This document shows, one piece after another, positions 20,166 to 31,921 of a stretch of DNA of 64,000 nucleotides; the first letter of the stretch is position 1; each line of letters starts with the position of its first letter. Source of the stretch: Branchiostoma floridae (Eukaryota; Chordata; Leptocardii; Amphioxiformes; Branchiostomatidae); NCBI RefSeq assembly GCF_000003815.2, contig NC_049990.1:5713451-5777450 (forward strand). Direction: 5' to 3'. A program made the position numbers and the translations under genes. Below the pieces are notes generated by a model. It was not told where the DNA came from, made no database searches, and was given only the letters and a program-made list of their open reading frames with translations.

Positions 20166-20810
20166 TGTACATATAGTTCACTAGAGCAGCATTAACCAAT
20201 ATTCAAATTTTATATAGAAATATTTCAGCAACAGCATAAATAACAATCTCTGTTTTTGTTATAACTATAGCTGATTATATCATTTGCAATCTTACATGGT
20301 AATTTTGACAACAATCATTTTATGATTCAGGTAAATAAATATTTTCTGATTCAGGTCTACTTCAGTTTAAATAAAAACAATCGCTACAATTTTAAATGAG
20401 TATTATATTCTACAGACTTGGAAAACAATGCTATTAAGTAAGACTCGTTTACTATTATCGTTGTCATATGTGCTTGACAAATGCGCTCAAGCACAATATA
20501 CATGTACTAATAAAGCTAAATTACTTTTGATATTGCAATCTAGTTGTTTGGCGGGAATATCGTGACTTATGTAGGACCCATGTTGTACCTACATCCCAAA
20601 CTCGTGAATTTGCCCAGCACACTTGCGTATGACAAATGACGCGGCTAGTGGTGGATGTAAATTGCTATAGAGGCCATGGGGCAGGCATATTACATTTGCT
20701 TTCAGCGCACAACTTGATTCATAGTGTGTGGACTGAGTGTGCATAATTGCCGCGCCGTTGGTGGCCCGCCACTTTTTTTATTCTCACAGATGCGCTTATT
20801 AAAATTCTGA
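20166..20810. other. No gene seen
   Basis: AT-rich to 20640, then mixed. No repeat family or frame that I recognise. Confidence 0.45.
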
Positions 20811-21190
20811 CAGACCGTTACTTTTATTTACCGTAAGCGAAATTTGCAGATTGTACCACGTAAAAAAACAGCAACTGTTGTTACGAATGTTATCATAATC
20901 AACAGGAATATTTATTGAATTTCTGTCGACTTTGAGGAATATTGGCCGTTACTTTTATTTACCGTACGAGAAATTTAAAAAAAATTGTACTGCGTAAAAA
21001 ACTCAACTTTTTTACGCAAATGTTATAATGATCAACAGAAATATGTGTTGAAGTCCTACTCCTAGCGATTTTGAGGAACTTTGGTCGTCGCTTCTTATTT
21101 ATAGTTATTGACCGTACATAAACTTTCCAAAAATGTAGCCCGCAAAAACGCGGAAAAACGGGGATGTGTGTAGAAGTCTCAGCAATTTTA
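20811..21190. repeat. Tandem repeat, three ~130-bp units
   Basis: CGTTACTTTTATTTACCGTA, then AAATT, a TACGTAAAAAA-type block and ATCAACAGRAATAT, recurs at about 20816, 20946 and 21083. The third unit is strongly diverged. Confidence 0.75.
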
Positions 21191-21239
21191 AAGACAAAAC
21201 GCCTCTAGTTTTGGGGGTACTTTCGTTTTCTCTTTATGG

Positions 21240-21500
21240 TCTGAGCAAAAAGAATCGAGTTTACGGTAAACGTAAGCGGGACACCACCCGGGCTGGATTC
21301 GTGGGAAAAGAGGGATTGTATGCTAATTTATGCAAATGAGAACAGCGTGAAATATGGAGCGTTCTCCTCCGCTGCATGAGAACTGCTTGCTCTCATACAA
21401 CATCACTCCGCCTCCCGTGAAAAATTGGACGCTTTGATCGATGGTAGACAAATTAATGGGCGAATGAGAGAAAAAAATTGCCGTCATTTTGGCGGTAAGT
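21240..21500. promoter_or_regulatory. Enhancer-like noncoding block (POU and TCF/LEF sites)
   Basis: ATGCTAAT (21320-21327) and ATGCAAAT (21330-21337) are spaced one helical turn apart. CTTTGATC (21432-21439) is a TCF/LEF-type site, followed by AAATTAATGGGC. There is no repeat and no coding frame. Function is inferred from motif content alone. Confidence 0.35.
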
Positions 21501-21832
21501 CGAAAAGTGCGCGATTTGAAAACGTGGCGTTATGTTTTCGCCCTAACGTGTACTTTTATGTATTCCCTTGGAATCGGCTGAAAACCCGGTAGTAAATTGG
21601 GTTTGAATCAAATTACATTTAAAATGTACCATATACCACGAATAATGTTAGTCTACAAAATGAAATAAGTGTTATTCAGTGGGTTACGTTTCCCGTTATC
21701 TACTACGCATAGGCGCATCGAAAACCATGTGAATTTTATTCCAACATCATGATACCTTCTGTACATCCCTGTATGTTCAACAGTTGATAAGCATGGGAGT
21801 CTTTATTTTCCGCGCCTTTAGTGCACAATTAC
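21501..21832. other. No gene seen
   Basis: Unique-looking sequence without recognisable motifs or frames. Confidence 0.4.
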
Positions 21833-22056
21833 TAGTCTCTACCAGACTCCCGCCTGGCCGAATAGGGGACTTTGGCTATAGACTTTGGCCAAGTTTGGAA
21901 TAAAAGCCTAGTAGGAGTTAATTGGCCTAGGAGTTTTGGACGGCCTTGGTCACAAACTGTACTCCTCTGGGGTGTTTTCTGTCTTATTTTGCCAATTTCT
22001 ACTATTTTACTATTTCTACTATTTTTCCAGCGACCTGTGGAGCCTGGTAGAGACTA
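21833..22056. mobile_element. Intact CTCTACCAG-family MITE
   Basis: GTCTCTACCAGACTCCCGCC (left) and TGTGGAGCCTGGTAGAGAC (right), with TA at 21833-21834 and 22055-22056. It serves as the reference copy for fragments at 15.4, 18.3, 19.4, 39.0, 40.8-42.3 and 49.6 kb. Confidence 0.85.
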
Positions 22057-22984
22057 CACAATTATGGAAGGCAGATGTTTTTTGACGTGTCCTTGTCCCC
22101 ATGACATGCTTATCTACAGTGTTGCCTGTCAGAGTTGATTAATGGGAAGAAGTTAGAAATTGAGTGGACAAGGACAGAGCATGGCCTGTGGGTTATCTAT
22201 CATCACATAACTTGCACTTTTTCAAACAACTTTTTCTTTTTCTACCATGGCCAGTCTGTCATTCAAACTTGTAAAGATCTCGTCAAGATTAAATGCTTAA
22301 CGTTTTTTTGCGTTTTTTTATTGTTTTTTTTTTCGTTTTTTGAAACAATTTAAAAATCTTATGATCTTTTCATGCGGCCATCTTTGAAAAGAATGACGTT
22401 GCCATATTTCATTCGATCATTCTCGTCCGCTCGTATATCACTCCTTTTATGTTTTTATATCATCTAACACTTAAAACTGCTCAATTTGCCAATTGTTGTG
22501 TATATGAGGTAACTCGATCGGATGACGGCGACCTGACAACTATTATTAGCGCTCATTCGATATCAGATCGAGTTATGGTTTGATTGACACCTGTATCTGA
22601 TGATACTCCACAACAAAAGACCCCTCCCAGCCCAGCTAACCTTACAGATAATTGTTTTACAATGAAGGTAGAGAAATGAACACCATGCTTTCAACAACAA
22701 ACTCGTATTGCGTTGCTAAATTAAGGTTTTCGGGGGCGTATTTTTAAATCGAGAAGGTGTTATCTATAGACTTGCATTGCAAATAGGACAACTCGTTTTG
22801 CATATGTTTACGTAGAAGTGCGTTCAACGATAAAATAAAGCATGTGGTATATTTTTCCTGGCCAACTTAACCCTCATATAAATTTCATGAGATTGGGTTG
22901 GATAGTATTCAGAGGCAACCATGTGCGCATTGTTCCGGAAACCGGCACGTTTTGTGACTTGTATATTCAACATTAACTCTAATA
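22057..22984. other. No gene seen
   Basis: T-rich low complexity at 22220-22340; otherwise nothing recognisable. Confidence 0.45.
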
Positions 22985-23095
22985 ATGATTATAATACCTT
23001 CTATTGATATGTAGTATTAGACTGTAACTTCTGTTGTTGCCATACATTGTCACTGATGCAATTGTTGCGCAATAAACCATCTATCTATCTATGTA
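22985..23095 (+). mobile_element. Non-LTR retrotransposon-like 3' tail
   Basis: GCAATTGTTGCGCAATAAAC followed by repeated CATCTATCTAT resembles the tail at 5740-5852. It is a short, 5'-truncated copy. Confidence 0.5.
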
Positions 23096-23299
23096 TGATT
23101 TTTCTTTCTTCTTGAGTGGATCGTAAGACCTGTAAACCTGATGTTATGTGAATGACCTTGCTGTAATTATGTCCTTCGGCAATACTGACCTACAATCCAG
23201 CACCATATTGGTGGTTTTCAACTTGTCCATTGTGCCTTATGTTCAGCGCTTCTAGGGTTCGGTGTGGCCCGGTGTATTTATGGACATGTTCTCTGTGTT

Positions 23300-23580
23300 T
23301 TTCAGAACTTGAATGGAAGTCGCTGAAGGTTGGTGCCCTCGGGGTCAGGAGACGATGGATCGGATGATTCACCGCGGCGGTGGAAATTATTCCTCGGCTC
23401 CGCCCCCTTCCCGGCGCCGCCGGACTCCCTGCTGCGGCCCGGTCCCGCCCCGTGCAGGTGAGAAGAATGGGAACAAAGGCCGGAGAGAACCCACTGCGAG
23501 CAGGGCCGGTCCAGCGCACCAAAAGGGTCGTCACGGCGGGTTAGAGGGAACACTGGATGATGCTAACTCTTCCATCTGAC
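23300..23580. other. GC-rich patch without supported gene
   Basis: G/C-rich sequence gives overlapping frames on both strands (83-114 codons). They shadow each other and show no domain. It may be a regulatory island. Confidence 0.3.
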
Positions 23581-23636
23581 TTCTGCACCCCCGCGGACTC
23601 AAATACTCCTGTCAAATACAAAACAAAATGTAGAGA

Positions 23637-23967
23637 AATGCATGTAATTAGGTTGCAAAAAGACATGCCAACGCTGGTTGCAATTATGAAAAAATTGACT
23701 TACAAAGAAGTCAGCATTATCATGTGCATTGTGTGCTTGGAAATTGTGAAAAGAAATGTATATAACTATATAACCGCATTTTGTTTCAATGTTACAGAAT
23801 CGAAATGCATTTAATTATGTTGCAAAAAAAGACATACCAACGCTTGTTGCAATTATGAAAAAAATTCTCCTAAAGAAGTCAGCATTATTGACTTGTGTGT
23901 AAAGAAAAATGTGAAAAGAAATGTATGAAACTACACAATCTCATTTTCTTTCGATGTTGCAGAATCG
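23637..23967. repeat. Tandem duplication, two ~165-bp units
   Basis: GGTTGCAAAAAGACATGCCA, GCAATTATGAAAAAA, AAAGAAGTCAGCATTAT and AAAAGAAATGTAT recur in order at 23637 and about 23805. Confidence 0.85.
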
Positions 23968-25240
23968 TACTATCCTGATAAAAACATACAAATGAGAAAG
24001 TAATAATATTTGACAACGTTTTGTAAAAGAAATCGTGTTCAAATTCTGTTTTCCATAACTTTATTCGTTTGCTGGACATACTTTCTTGATGCCAATATAA
24101 CGTAAAAAGGTATTCCTGTGTTTGTGTTTAAAGCAAAGGCTGTGGCAGATGCTATTTTTTAATGACGCTAGTAGATTTTGCCTGGATGTCGGAATAGTCA
24201 GGATCATAGAAAATTAACGAAAACATTATTTTGTCAAAAATAGCATATTTCCTGTTGAACGCAATGGACTCTGATTCTTCCCCTCTTCAGATTTGATTAT
24301 TGATATTCAGAATCATTAGTGTTATTCAGTATTGAACTGTCCACTTAACTTTTGCTTCTTTGTTGGAAACAAATGCTAGTTAATGTAATTACTGCTAATA
24401 TTCTTTACATCGAAACGGTCCTCTTTATGCGGGCATTTGTCTGTGATTCAGGGGAGCAGATTTCCTAGTGGACAGCGCTCTTTGTCATTCTCATCTCTGG
24501 TCCTGTGATGATTCAATCTGGCATTGTTTCTGGGTGATGTGTGTGAGAGCACGGCCTACCAGGGGGGTTGAGAAAGACGAGACGCGGGAAACAGCAAGCC
24601 ATGCATACATGAATTATTTGTCGGGTACCTTGGGGGGGACCCAGGGTTCAACCGTGTTTTATGCAATGTTTACGGACTCGACAATCGTCCCGTGGTTCGC
24701 TTCCTTGTCTGTTTCTTACATCTCGATTTGTAGAGTGCCCGAAGTTTGAATGAACATACAGGGCGGTCAAGTGGTTACTACTGAAGATCTTCACCTCGGA
24801 AGAATGGTGTAATAGTGTCGCATTCAGCCGCACTTTTCAACATACAGAAAGGAGACCTATCGCCTGTAACAATACACAAGAGTTTCCTCAATAAAGCCAC
24901 ATTGTTCACGCATTGAGGCGGCTTGGGTCGGGTCCAGATTGTGTGTTTGTCTGCGTTTCACTTCGTGTTTATTTTTCCTCGCAGTTAGCCGAGCATCAGG
25001 ATAAAGAGATAGATGGGGGGGGGGGGGGGGGTAGGTACATCGCGTCACGTCTTACAAAGTTCCTTTTATTATTTTTTTTATAGACGAAACTTTGAAAGAA
25101 AAACTTCCAAAGTACCGCGTTTCCTCTTCTGCTATCTTGTTTCCGTTGCTTTATAAATAGTCACAAATGGAAACTTATTCGTGGCTGTAGCAAACACCAA
25201 GGCAACTTGAAACTATGTGCATGTCTCACGCGGAATCTAC
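23968..25240. other. No gene seen; G-run at 25015-25031
   Basis: Unassigned sequence. Open frames are short and lack recognisable features. Confidence 0.45.
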
Positions 25241-25493
25241 CCCACACGACTTCGCCGGGGTTTAGAAAAAAAATCGTCGTGCTCGCCGAAACGGAAATCA
25301 TTCCCCTCATTGGTAAACGCGTGTTTAAAAAGAGGTGGCGAAAACGTTATTCCATCTCCTGATTGAATCATTAAAGGGGATGGCAGAAATCGTTGGGCGT
25401 TCGCAGCCCGTCTCCGTGGTGACGGCATCCGCTCGTGATGCGGTCCATTTGGCGGCTGAAGTCCTCGAACAATGGAGGAGTGAAATATTATAA

Positions 25494-25590
25494 AGTGTGT
25501 GGCGCAGCGGGGAGAATAGAGGCTTGTTTGATCATCCGTAAGGCTGAAAATAGCAGGGTCAAACCCTGGACTATGGGAACATTGTCGGCC
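25494..25590 (+). mobile_element. tRNA-derived SINE head
   Basis: TGGCGCAGCGGGGAGA resembles a pol III A box and CAGGGTCAAACCCTGG a B box, ~55 bp apart. The downstream SINE body is not recognisable. GC-rich sequence precedes it (25240-25490). Confidence 0.4.
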
Positions 25591-25744
25591 CAGATTTTTT
25601 TTTCCTCTATGTGTAGTTCGAGTGTTCCAAGGCCGCCATAATTCAGCTTTGTGTATTTTTGTCCAAACGAACTTTTTATACAACGTCTGTATTATGACAA
25701 CAGGGTTTTAACTTCGGGGTGATGCTTTTCGTACTTTTTTTTGT

Positions 25745-26170
25745 TTGAGTTTATCATCAAATTGTATTTTTTTAGTTTGTGATAACTTAGTTTCTGCCAT
25801 GACCGAAAGTGATGGTAAAATTTTATGTTGTACTAATCGAAAGAAACGCTTCCAATATAATAGTTCTAAAATAGAAGCCTTTGTGTGTGTGTGGGGGGGG
25901 GGCATAATACACTTTTGCTGGCCGTTTCATTTAGTAATTAATGACCGAAATTGATCATTTGATGGTTAAATTTGATGTACAAAAAAAAAAGGGTTCCAAT
26001 AGTTTCAAAAATAGAAGCCCCCATAGCAACCTTTCGAGGTCTTTATTTTAGTTTATAACAACTTAGCTCCTGCCGAAGTTATGAAATTTAAGTAGTTAAT
26101 GACCGAAAACGGTGGTAAAATTTGGTGTTGTAAAAAAATCCAAAAGAAACGGTTTCTAAAGATAGCACCT
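25745..26170. repeat. Degenerate tandem repeat, ~3 units of ~140 bp
   Basis: Blocks AACTTAGTTTCTGCC, AATGACCGAAA, GGTAAAATTT and AAAATAGAAGCC recur in the same order from about 25745, 25930 and 26040. Confidence 0.65.
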
Positions 26171-26840
26171 GCCGGTTGGCTATGTGGAGATGTGGGCGTG
26201 CTTCACAAATCCAGTGGCGTAAGCGGCGCTGGGGCGCAAATCCTCTGTTGTTTACGGTAATTTACGCCAGGAGGGAGGGCGGCGGGGTCAAGCGGAACGG
26301 GCCGGGTTTGTTTGGGCGCAACGGGCGGGCTGACACAATCTTTTGGCCCGGACAAGTATTAAAACTACTAATGTACATTAAGGACTGGATCACAAGGTTT
26401 AAAGAGCACTGCATTGGTGCGAGTGTTGTTTTTATTCAATTTCTTATTTTTGTTTGTTGTTACTTCGATGCACAGTTGAAATTTATCACACCAAACACGT
26501 CAAATCTACTTTGTGAAACGAGGTGAAAAATTCAGCTTATCACCCAGAATCAGCCGCACCAGGTGATAGCTTCAAACTTTCTTGCACCAGAAGTAGAAAA
26601 AGATCAAGAAAAAGAACCGAAAAGGGGGAACATGTGGCTTAGTTTCGGTTTGTTCTTCCGCTTCTATTCTGAAAAAGAATCTGGGACATCGCGAAGCATA
26701 AATCATGCTAGATGTCAAGACCATTGTCTAAGATCTATCAAGGTAAATGAACCCAACCCCGAACGGCTATCTCCTGACCCCATCACAGTTGATCCTCTGA
26801 TTTTTTTTACTACAATTACGGCATTTATGGCCGGGGGGTA
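26171..26840. other. No gene seen
   Basis: Frames of 90-116 codons at 26176-26526 and 26563-26841 (+) have no domain or splice context that I can support. Confidence 0.4.
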
Positions 26841-27200
26841 GCGGGGGGCTTGTAGCACCATGAATAACTTAGCACCTCGTACAACCACTTGTTGCAGTAA
26901 CGATGTGCTAACAGATTGGGGGGCTATGACCACTGAAGGGGGTAAATATTCATTAGATTTTGCCGAAATACCGGCACTTGGTACCTACTCGCTAAACCGC
27001 GGGAGGGCGGATTATAACCGAGGGTGTCAGACCGTCCGGAGCGCGGGTGTCCGAAAGGGCACGACTCCGACGGGCGGTAATGTTGCGAAAATCCTCCGTG
27101 ACGAATTTCTGCACAATACCGGTCTGAAATTAGCGCGAGGAAATGGACGGACGTCAGCAGTTGAGGAATCTGTAGTAGGCGGTCGTCTTTAAAGTACGTT
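26841..27200. promoter_or_regulatory. GC-rich noncoding island, candidate regulatory DNA
   Basis: Repeat-free GC-rich sequence with embedded AT-rich motifs (AATATTCATTAGATTTTG, GGATTATAACC, GGTAATGTTGCG). A 110-codon frame on + (26860-27192) shows no domain and is probably chance. Confidence 0.25.
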
Positions 27201-27737
27201 TTTCTTGCCCTGAAGAATTGTTAACAAGATACGAAATGATAGCATCAAAATCATAGCTGATAACATCAACATGTTGACGCCACTACAAGTCATCTTTTCG
27301 TAAACATTTTCTAAACTGTCAAACAATCCACACACAAAAAAACTAAAAGAAAAATACCTGCACACACAAAAAACAAAAAAAGAGTATTATAATATCTTGA
27401 CTATCACACATCTTTCTTTGACAGTATTAAGCATTTGTACACCAATGCAGTTAAAGAAGTGTGATAACAATTTTGTTGAAAAACAAAGCTGCCAAAACGA
27501 TAATTTCTTCCGCGTAATTAGAAGCCATTTCGCCCGCGGGGTCGCCATTGGCTAGCGTAAGCCAGCTGCTTTGTCTGAGTGACAGACAGATCGTACGAAC
27601 TGTCTTTCTTCTCCCTGAATGACGAATAATGTAAGTATCTGTTGGCAAATTGTGGTATGAAAGGCTTGTGGAAGAAACGATTGTTCTTTAAGTGGCGGGT
27701 TGGCTATAGAGGAGCGTAAGGCTTTCTTCGGTGCAGT
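27201..27737. other. No gene seen
   Basis: A small patch at 27520-27600 has an ATTGGCTA CCAAT site and TGACAGACAG; otherwise featureless. Confidence 0.35.
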
Positions 27738-28199
27738 TCAGACCTGATGGAACGTGTCATTGTGAGGCAAGGTGATCCCGACTCCGACAAAGACAACTGG
27801 AACGAGAATCAACAAGGCGCATTGTTCTGCGTCAGGCAGTTTTGAGAAGAGTGTAAACGTCTTGTCTTTGTACGTAAGAACACGGGTTCGAAGCCCGGAG
27901 GAACAGCCTGAGGTTGAGGTCTCTTCGAACAATGACCGCGTACTAGGATAATTACCGATCAAAACAGCTCTCTGTGTCCTCATTTGAACCATGTTTTGTT
28001 TGATACCAATAATACTACTGCTAAAATTGTCCTTCCACGTCAGTGGTAACAAGAAATGAAGACAAATCGTTCCCGTCATGACGAAATGACGAACAGTGAC
28101 GTAAGACACCTCACTTGTGCAATACTCAGTATGTGGGCTTACAGTATAACAGACGGCAATGGCAAATTGCACTTTTTTTGCACCCAAAAAGCTCGGCAT
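27738..28199 (-). CDS. Unassigned open frame, 153 codons
   Basis: An uninterrupted minus-strand frame for 459 bp is long for this AT-rich region. Its C-terminal third holds a hydrophobic run (CALLILVPVVFVGVGITL) that could be a membrane segment. I recognise no family. The start codon sits directly beside a retroelement tail (28207 onward), so the true 5' boundary is unclear and there is no clear splice signal. It may be a diverged exon or chance. Confidence 0.18.
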   Translation of the reverse strand: MPSFLGAKKVQFAIAVCYTVSPHTEYCTSEVSYVTVRHFVMTGTICLHFLLPLTWKDNFSSSIIGIKQNMVQMRTQRAVLIGNYPSTRSLFEETSTSGCSSGLRTRVLTYKDKTFTLFSKLPDAEQCALLILVPVVFVGVGITLPHNDTFHQV

Positions 28200-28206
28200 G
28201 AAATAT

Positions 28207-28290
28207 TTTGAATGAATGAATGAAAACCTTTATTGTAGATTTTTGCCCAACCGAGCTAATTACAGGTCACAACAAGAGAAAACATAAATA
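28207..28290 (-). mobile_element. Non-LTR retrotransposon 3' tail with AATG repeats
   Basis: On the minus strand, ACAATAAAGGTTTTCATTCA ends in (TTCA)n. The same end is at 30092-30170 (-), 32176-32250 (-) and 52585-52620 (+). Confidence 0.6.
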
Positions 28291-29640
28291 ACGTTACATA
28301 TAAAAGTATCACAGATCTAATCTAACACAGATAAGACTGTCGGCTTCTTCAATATAAACATAAACCGAAAATGCCAATTCTCTCAAATATCTTCCTCTCA
28401 TCCAACCAAATAGTTACTAGTATGCCACTGGCACGACTTTAAAGACAATCCGCAGTTATCTTACAGTACTGGTGATGATAATTTGAATTTTGTATTCTTA
28501 GCAACTTCTTAGTTTTGTTTATGTTTGTAAATAAGCCCTTATTTATGGCTCTAATGATAATTATGTACTAGCACTTTGTCCATTGGGGCATTAAGATGTG
28601 ACAAAGTCTTTATTCATTCGTTTATTACCCATCAATAAAAACTTTAGTTTTGAATAAACCATGTTTCTTGTGTAAATCGTTATTACCTCCGTGCAATGGA
28701 GGTATTGTAACCGCTTGTTTACAAGTGTGTAATAAAGATGTAAATGAGGACATAAATTCTTTGGTTTGCAAATTTTCTTGGGTTTATATGTCCCACGACC
28801 AGAAATTTTCATAATGCCGATGAGTTCTATTTCTGTTTTTATAGTTACATCTTCTTTGTAAAACATGACCCCCTCGAAGGTGCTAATTGTCATTAGCTGC
28901 ATTAATTAGCATTAATCACTTCTCACTCCATCCATCATGATTGTAAATAGTTCAGGAGGCGGAGTTATACATAAATACAAAATGCCGTAAACAGGTTATG
29001 ATCCCTCCGGGTGGCCGACTTGGAAATGTGACTAATCCGCGGATTGACCCGGTGACCCCTATGACGCCATTTCCGAAGGATGTGGTACACTGCCATGGTC
29101 ATTGTCACTGGTTCTCACGGGATAGTCTAGGGGCATCCTCCGGATCGTTTGGAACTTCACTTCCGATTGAAAGTAACATTTGTGGAAGGTAATGTCACCA
29201 TAAGGACAAGAACACATTAATCAACCAACTGTCAAGGTTACTCAAGGATATTTAGTTATAGTAGTAGGCGGAAATGAGCGGTCAGTGTTAAGCCCTTGAT
29301 TCGAAATTGAGAATAAACTTTAATGTGTATCATGTGGACTATTTGGGGCGTTTTGTAAAGTTTTTATGTACAGTTCTTATCAAATCTGAATCGAATCATT
29401 AAAACAAATGCTTTATTATTGAAAAAAAACATCTTCACCGTCAAAATGACATTGAAGCGTTCTTGTCATTACACATATATAATGATATATCTCCACACAA
29501 GAATGGCAGCTGCAGTCAATATCTTCATCCCACACGATGGACAAATGTGTATACATGTAAAAAGCCTTCAAATCGTAAAAACAACCACTAATCAACATAT
29601 GTAACTGTATAGTACACATAAAACACATTGTGTCTTCTAT
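28291..29640. other. No gene seen
   Basis: AT-rich, with short frames on both strands that overlap each other. Confidence 0.45.
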
Positions 29641-29769
29641 CAGTATTGTATATTTTAGAATCTAACTTCTTAGTGTAAGTTGAACTAGATGATACCTGTC
29701 GTACTTAATGTACTGTACTTAGAAACTAGAGAGTTACGCCTAAACGCGGTTTACCAGTTATGCGAAGCA

Positions 29770-29822
29770 AACACAAACATTTGTTGTGCAATAAATATGG
29801 CTTGACTTTGACTATCACCGAA
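29770..29822 (+). mobile_element. Retroelement-like 3' tail
   Basis: TTGTTGTGCAATAAATATGG followed by TTGACTTTGACTATCACCG; nearly the same tail occurs at 30225-30290. Confidence 0.45.
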
Positions 29823-29880
29823 GTATGAACCCAGTCAAAGCCTGCTCCATCCCTGTGTGCGAGTCCGGAAAGATGCCATC

Positions 29881-30066
29881 TCAGACCCGCCGTGAGAACA
29901 TGGTACAAAAACAGCGCCGGTGTGTTGGAATGTGGTCCCCCATCTTAAGGTAATGTTTCTGTACCTGGTAATAAACACAGCTCCTACAAGGACGCACTTG
30001 TCTACATTCCTGGGTGTCTAGTAAAGTACTGCAGTAGCATCGGGCACGGACTTTCAGGTAAAGCAA
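29881..30066 (-). CDS. Unassigned Cys-rich open frame, 61 codons
   Basis: The minus-strand frame encodes eight cysteines in about 45 residues (CYC, C, CRSC, CFC order), a density suggestive of a disulfide-rich exon. No signal peptide, family or splice boundaries can be established. It lies between two retroelement tails. Confidence 0.15.
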   Translation of the reverse strand: MLYLKVRARCYCSTLLDTQECRQVRPCRSCVYYQVQKHYLKMGDHIPTHRRCFCTMFSRRV

Positions 30067-30091
30067 AAGTGTCTCCTTTTGTACATTGATA

Positions 30092-30290
30092 AAATGAATG
30101 AATGAAGACCTTTATTGTACGTTTGTGCTCTCTAACAAGCTAAATGCAGGTCAAGTTTTAAAGTGTATGATAAGTTGAGACATGTTATTGTGCCACACTT
30201 GTACCGTATACGTATACGCAATTCAGCCTTTGGCTCCAATAAATATGTCTTCACTTTGACTACCACCGAAGTATGAACCAACATACCAGG
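30092..30290. mobile_element. Two retroelement tails in opposite orientation
   Basis: 30092-30170 (-) shows AATGAATGAATGAAGACCTT TATTGTACG. 30225-30290 (+) shows CCAATAAATATGTCTTCACT TTGACTACCACCG. Confidence 0.5.
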
Positions 30291-31190
30291 CAAGGTGAAT
30301 AGAATACAGTTCCCAGTTGTGTAAGAATGTGATATATGAGTAAGACTACATATTTAAAGCCTAAAGTATACTAGTATGCACTGGTTCAACTTGTTGTCGC
30401 TTCTTAATGTGTAAATGTAACGGCAGATGGAGTTTAAAATATATTGTATAAATGATTTGTGTCCACCTAGGTAGATAAGTAAAAAGGAAATAGAAAAATG
30501 ACGAACAATAATAGATATATATATGGTGTGGGAGTCATCTTCCGACAGACATTTGGGTTTGATGTTTAAACCTTAAAATCTTAAGTATTACGACAGTTTG
30601 AAGAAGTCATTTCATCAAATTATGAGCATATTCCCTTGGAAACAAGTAACTTAAAGGAACAAATTCCAAATTAGAAGACAAAACTTACAACTCTGAATTA
30701 CAATATGTACGTGTAACTGTAACTGTAACTGATTATAATGGTCTATTATTAAGCTTAATACAGGGCGTGTTGTACCCGTGGCTGAAAAGTGTTCCACGTG
30801 GTGTCTTTTTTTTCACGAAAAGTAGGGCGGGTCAAACCGCCAAACACACCCGGGTATAGACATCTCCTGACTGTATTTATATACGCACGGTATAAAGCAT
30901 TTAAGAAAGCATCATAACAATAAATTAAAGCTATCAATTGTTGTTATGCGATTATATATGAATGGATAAATCAAATGAGATGTCAATAAAACGTCAAATA
31001 AAACATGTCAATGTCTGTATCATTGATTTTACTTTAGTGTAGTAATGTAGCTGGATGTACGTAGAGAGGCAGATATTAGCGAAATCGTCGCTTTGTTTTC
31101 TTTTCAACCTAACTTTTCTAACACGCAACAATCATCCTAGCTGTAATTGCGTGTCGGGAGCAGAAATCTAAAAGACGTTATGGTTTTCCC
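30291..31190. other. No gene seen
   Basis: AT-rich unique-looking sequence; nothing recognisable. Confidence 0.45.
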
Positions 31191-31194
31191 TCCT

Positions 31195-31600
31195 TACCTC
31201 TGCTTGGTGATTTTGGAGCTCTATGTTTCCAAGCAGATGTTATGATGCAAAATCGTAACATTTTTTGACGCAACTATCTTTTCTCTCACACAACATCCTG
31301 TGTTTTCGTGTCCGTAATAGCCAGAAAACGTTTCGATGCCCCCCTAACATCTGCTTTGAGAAGATGGGCCCATACATCTCCAAGCAGATACTAGGATACA
31401 ATTGTTTTCAGACGTTACCACCTTATCTCTCGCGCAACAACCTGTGGTAGCAAGAAAAGTTACGATTCCCCTAACATCTGCTTGTAGATTATAGAACACT
31501 ACATCCCAAACAGATGTTTGAACAAAAATCGTATTTAACATTTTCAGGCGTCCTATCCTCAACTCTCTTTCCCAGCATTAGAAAACCTCAGCCCATGTTG
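31195..31600. mobile_element. Cluster of diverged CTCCAAGCAG-type MITE copies
   Basis: TTCCAAGCAGATGTTATGAT, TCTCCAAGCAGATACTAGGA and the complementary AACATCTGCTTGTAGATTA lie in alternating orientation at 31227-31368, 31376-31489 and 31495-31600. AGCCAGAAAACGTT recurs at 31319 and 31787. The sequence of the bodies differs from the 18.8-kb type, so this is a subfamily. Confidence 0.6.
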
Positions 31601-31619
31601 AAAATGACGAATCAGCCCC

Positions 31620-31790
31620 CCAAAAACACACACACACACACACACACAACAACCAACAGTGCTAAAAGTGTGCGAACGAGGCAACGGTGGTAGCGAGACC
31701 GCCATATCCACTGGACTTCTGAGAAGAGCGGCAATCCAGGTTAAATACAGTTAATTTGTTAGTTGATTGATTGATTGATTGATTGATAGC
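31620..31790. repeat. Simple repeats (CA)n and (GATT)n
   Basis: ACACACACAC at about 31627-31648 and GATTGATTGATTGATTGATT at about 31762-31787. Confidence 0.95.
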
Positions 31791-31921
31791 CAGAAAACGT
31801 TGCAACATCTACTTGGAGATTGTGGAACTCTATCCAGCCCGACCTTGCGGCTATCTCCTGTAGAATCTGGCGGAATTAACATCAGATCTGGACGCTTCAG
31901 CGGGCACTTCCTGACCGGACA

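Noticed and set aside
23190-23580. Overlapping GC-rich frames on both strands
   Set aside because: High GC lowers stop frequency on all frames; no domain, start context or splice signals.
25237-25683. 148-codon minus frame
   Set aside because: It overlaps a tRNA-like SINE head and GC-rich noncoding DNA; no recognisable domain.
27885-27905. CGGGTTCGAAGCCCG as a tRNA T-arm
   Set aside because: The T-arm hairpin is perfect, but no A box, acceptor stem or anticodon arm can be built around it on either strand.
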